Of a stretch of DNA of 5,609 bases, positions 5,602 through 5,609 are shown one piece after another; the first letter of the stretch is position 1, and each line of letters begins with the position of its first letter. The notes below the pieces were generated by a model. It did not search any database and had not been told where the DNA came from. It saw only the letters and a program-made list of their open reading frames with translations. Made by a program: the position numbers and the translations under genes. The stretch comes from Cyanothece sp. UBA12306 (GTDB lineage: Bacteria > Cyanobacteriota > Cyanobacteriia > Cyanobacteriales > Microcystaceae): the NCBI GenBank assembly GCA_003448685.1, contig DLXW01000031.1:1-5609 (forward strand). The letters are read 5' to 3'.

Positions 5602-5609
5602 AGTGTCAA

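Larger units (their letters stand above)
5309..5609 (+). mobile_element. Non-autonomous IS200/IS605-family element (about 300 bp)
   Basis: The right end is typical of cyanobacterial IS200/IS605 elements: an imperfect hairpin at 5567-5601, GAAT just before its foot (5563-5566) and TCAA at 5606-5609, the same guide/cleavage pair I recall for IS608. The left side has a sister hairpin (5337-5366) with the same stem and the same bulge position. Between them there is no open reading frame for TnpA, TnpB or IscB, so any movement would need a Y1 transposase supplied from elsewhere. The left tip is uncertain. I place it after GTGA at 5305-5308, because HEARO elements are reported to insert after ATGA or GTGA. 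The element appears to run exactly to the last base of the window. Confidence 0.72.
5309..5609 (+). ncRNA. Candidate omegaRNA-like structured RNA (HEARO/IscB or TnpB type)
   Basis: The element interior is dense in pairings and lacks coding capacity. CGCGA (5327-5331) with TCGCG (5372-5376) encloses the left hairpin. CAGGATTT (5379-5386) pairs perfectly with AAATCCTG (5412-5419). CCAA (5432-5435) can pair with TTGG (5443-5446). An 8-bp pairing near the right end can form a pseudoknot with the right hairpin. Structure starting at the left end resembles HEARO RNAs, now known as IscB omegaRNAs; an RNA ending at TCAA would instead fit the TnpB type. An extended -10 like box, TGATACAAT (5388-5396), could start a shorter RNA near 5403. 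Exact ends and class are not resolved. Confidence 0.45.

Overview
The window looks like chromosomal DNA of an AT-rich cyanobacterium. Three perfect copies of the HIP1 octamer GCGATCGC (959-966, 2890-2897, 3873-3880) point that way, as does a complete Grr-type RiPP locus, a system best known from cyanobacteria. The genus cannot be fixed from sequence alone.

Layout. Positions 1-152 are a leader holding a probable promoter and an 18-bp sequence that recurs near the other end. A plus-strand AraC-family regulator (153-1184) ends at a strong hairpin terminator. Facing it on the minus strand is a run of five genes, in transcription order: a two-helix DUF502 membrane protein (5092-4514), a periplasmic solute-binding-like protein GrrP (4450-3542), the glycine-rich precursor GrrA (3475-3062), the radical SAM/SPASM maturase GrrM (3042-1840), and a small secreted protein made only of a DUF1214 domain (1770-1216). 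Gaps are 63, 66, 19 and 69 bp with no clear internal terminator, so one transcript is possible. The grrA-grrM pair is the tightest.

How the genes work together. GrrA has a signal peptide, a short leader and a Gly-rich core with nine aromatic-X-Asn/Asp triads. From the triceptide literature, GrrM should join the aromatic ring of each triad to the beta carbon of the third residue, giving a string of three-residue cyclophanes. The product is probably exported. GrrP, a solute-binding protein without a permease, is the standing partner, possibly as a binding protein for the peptide or its ligand. The roles of the DUF1214 and DUF502 proteins are unknown. The 18-bp repeat upstream of both the AraC gene and the operon makes that AraC protein a candidate regulator.

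Positions 5093-5308 are an AT-rich leader for the operon. Positions about 5309-5609 look like a non-autonomous IS200/IS605-family element of about 300 bp: it has matching left and right hairpins, each with one bulged base at the same place, a TCAA end at the last bases of the window, no open reading frame, and a structured interior that resembles an omegaRNA (guide RNA of IscB or TnpB) without its nuclease gene. The two most interesting parts are the nine-triad cyclophane precursor and this protein-less guide-RNA-like element.
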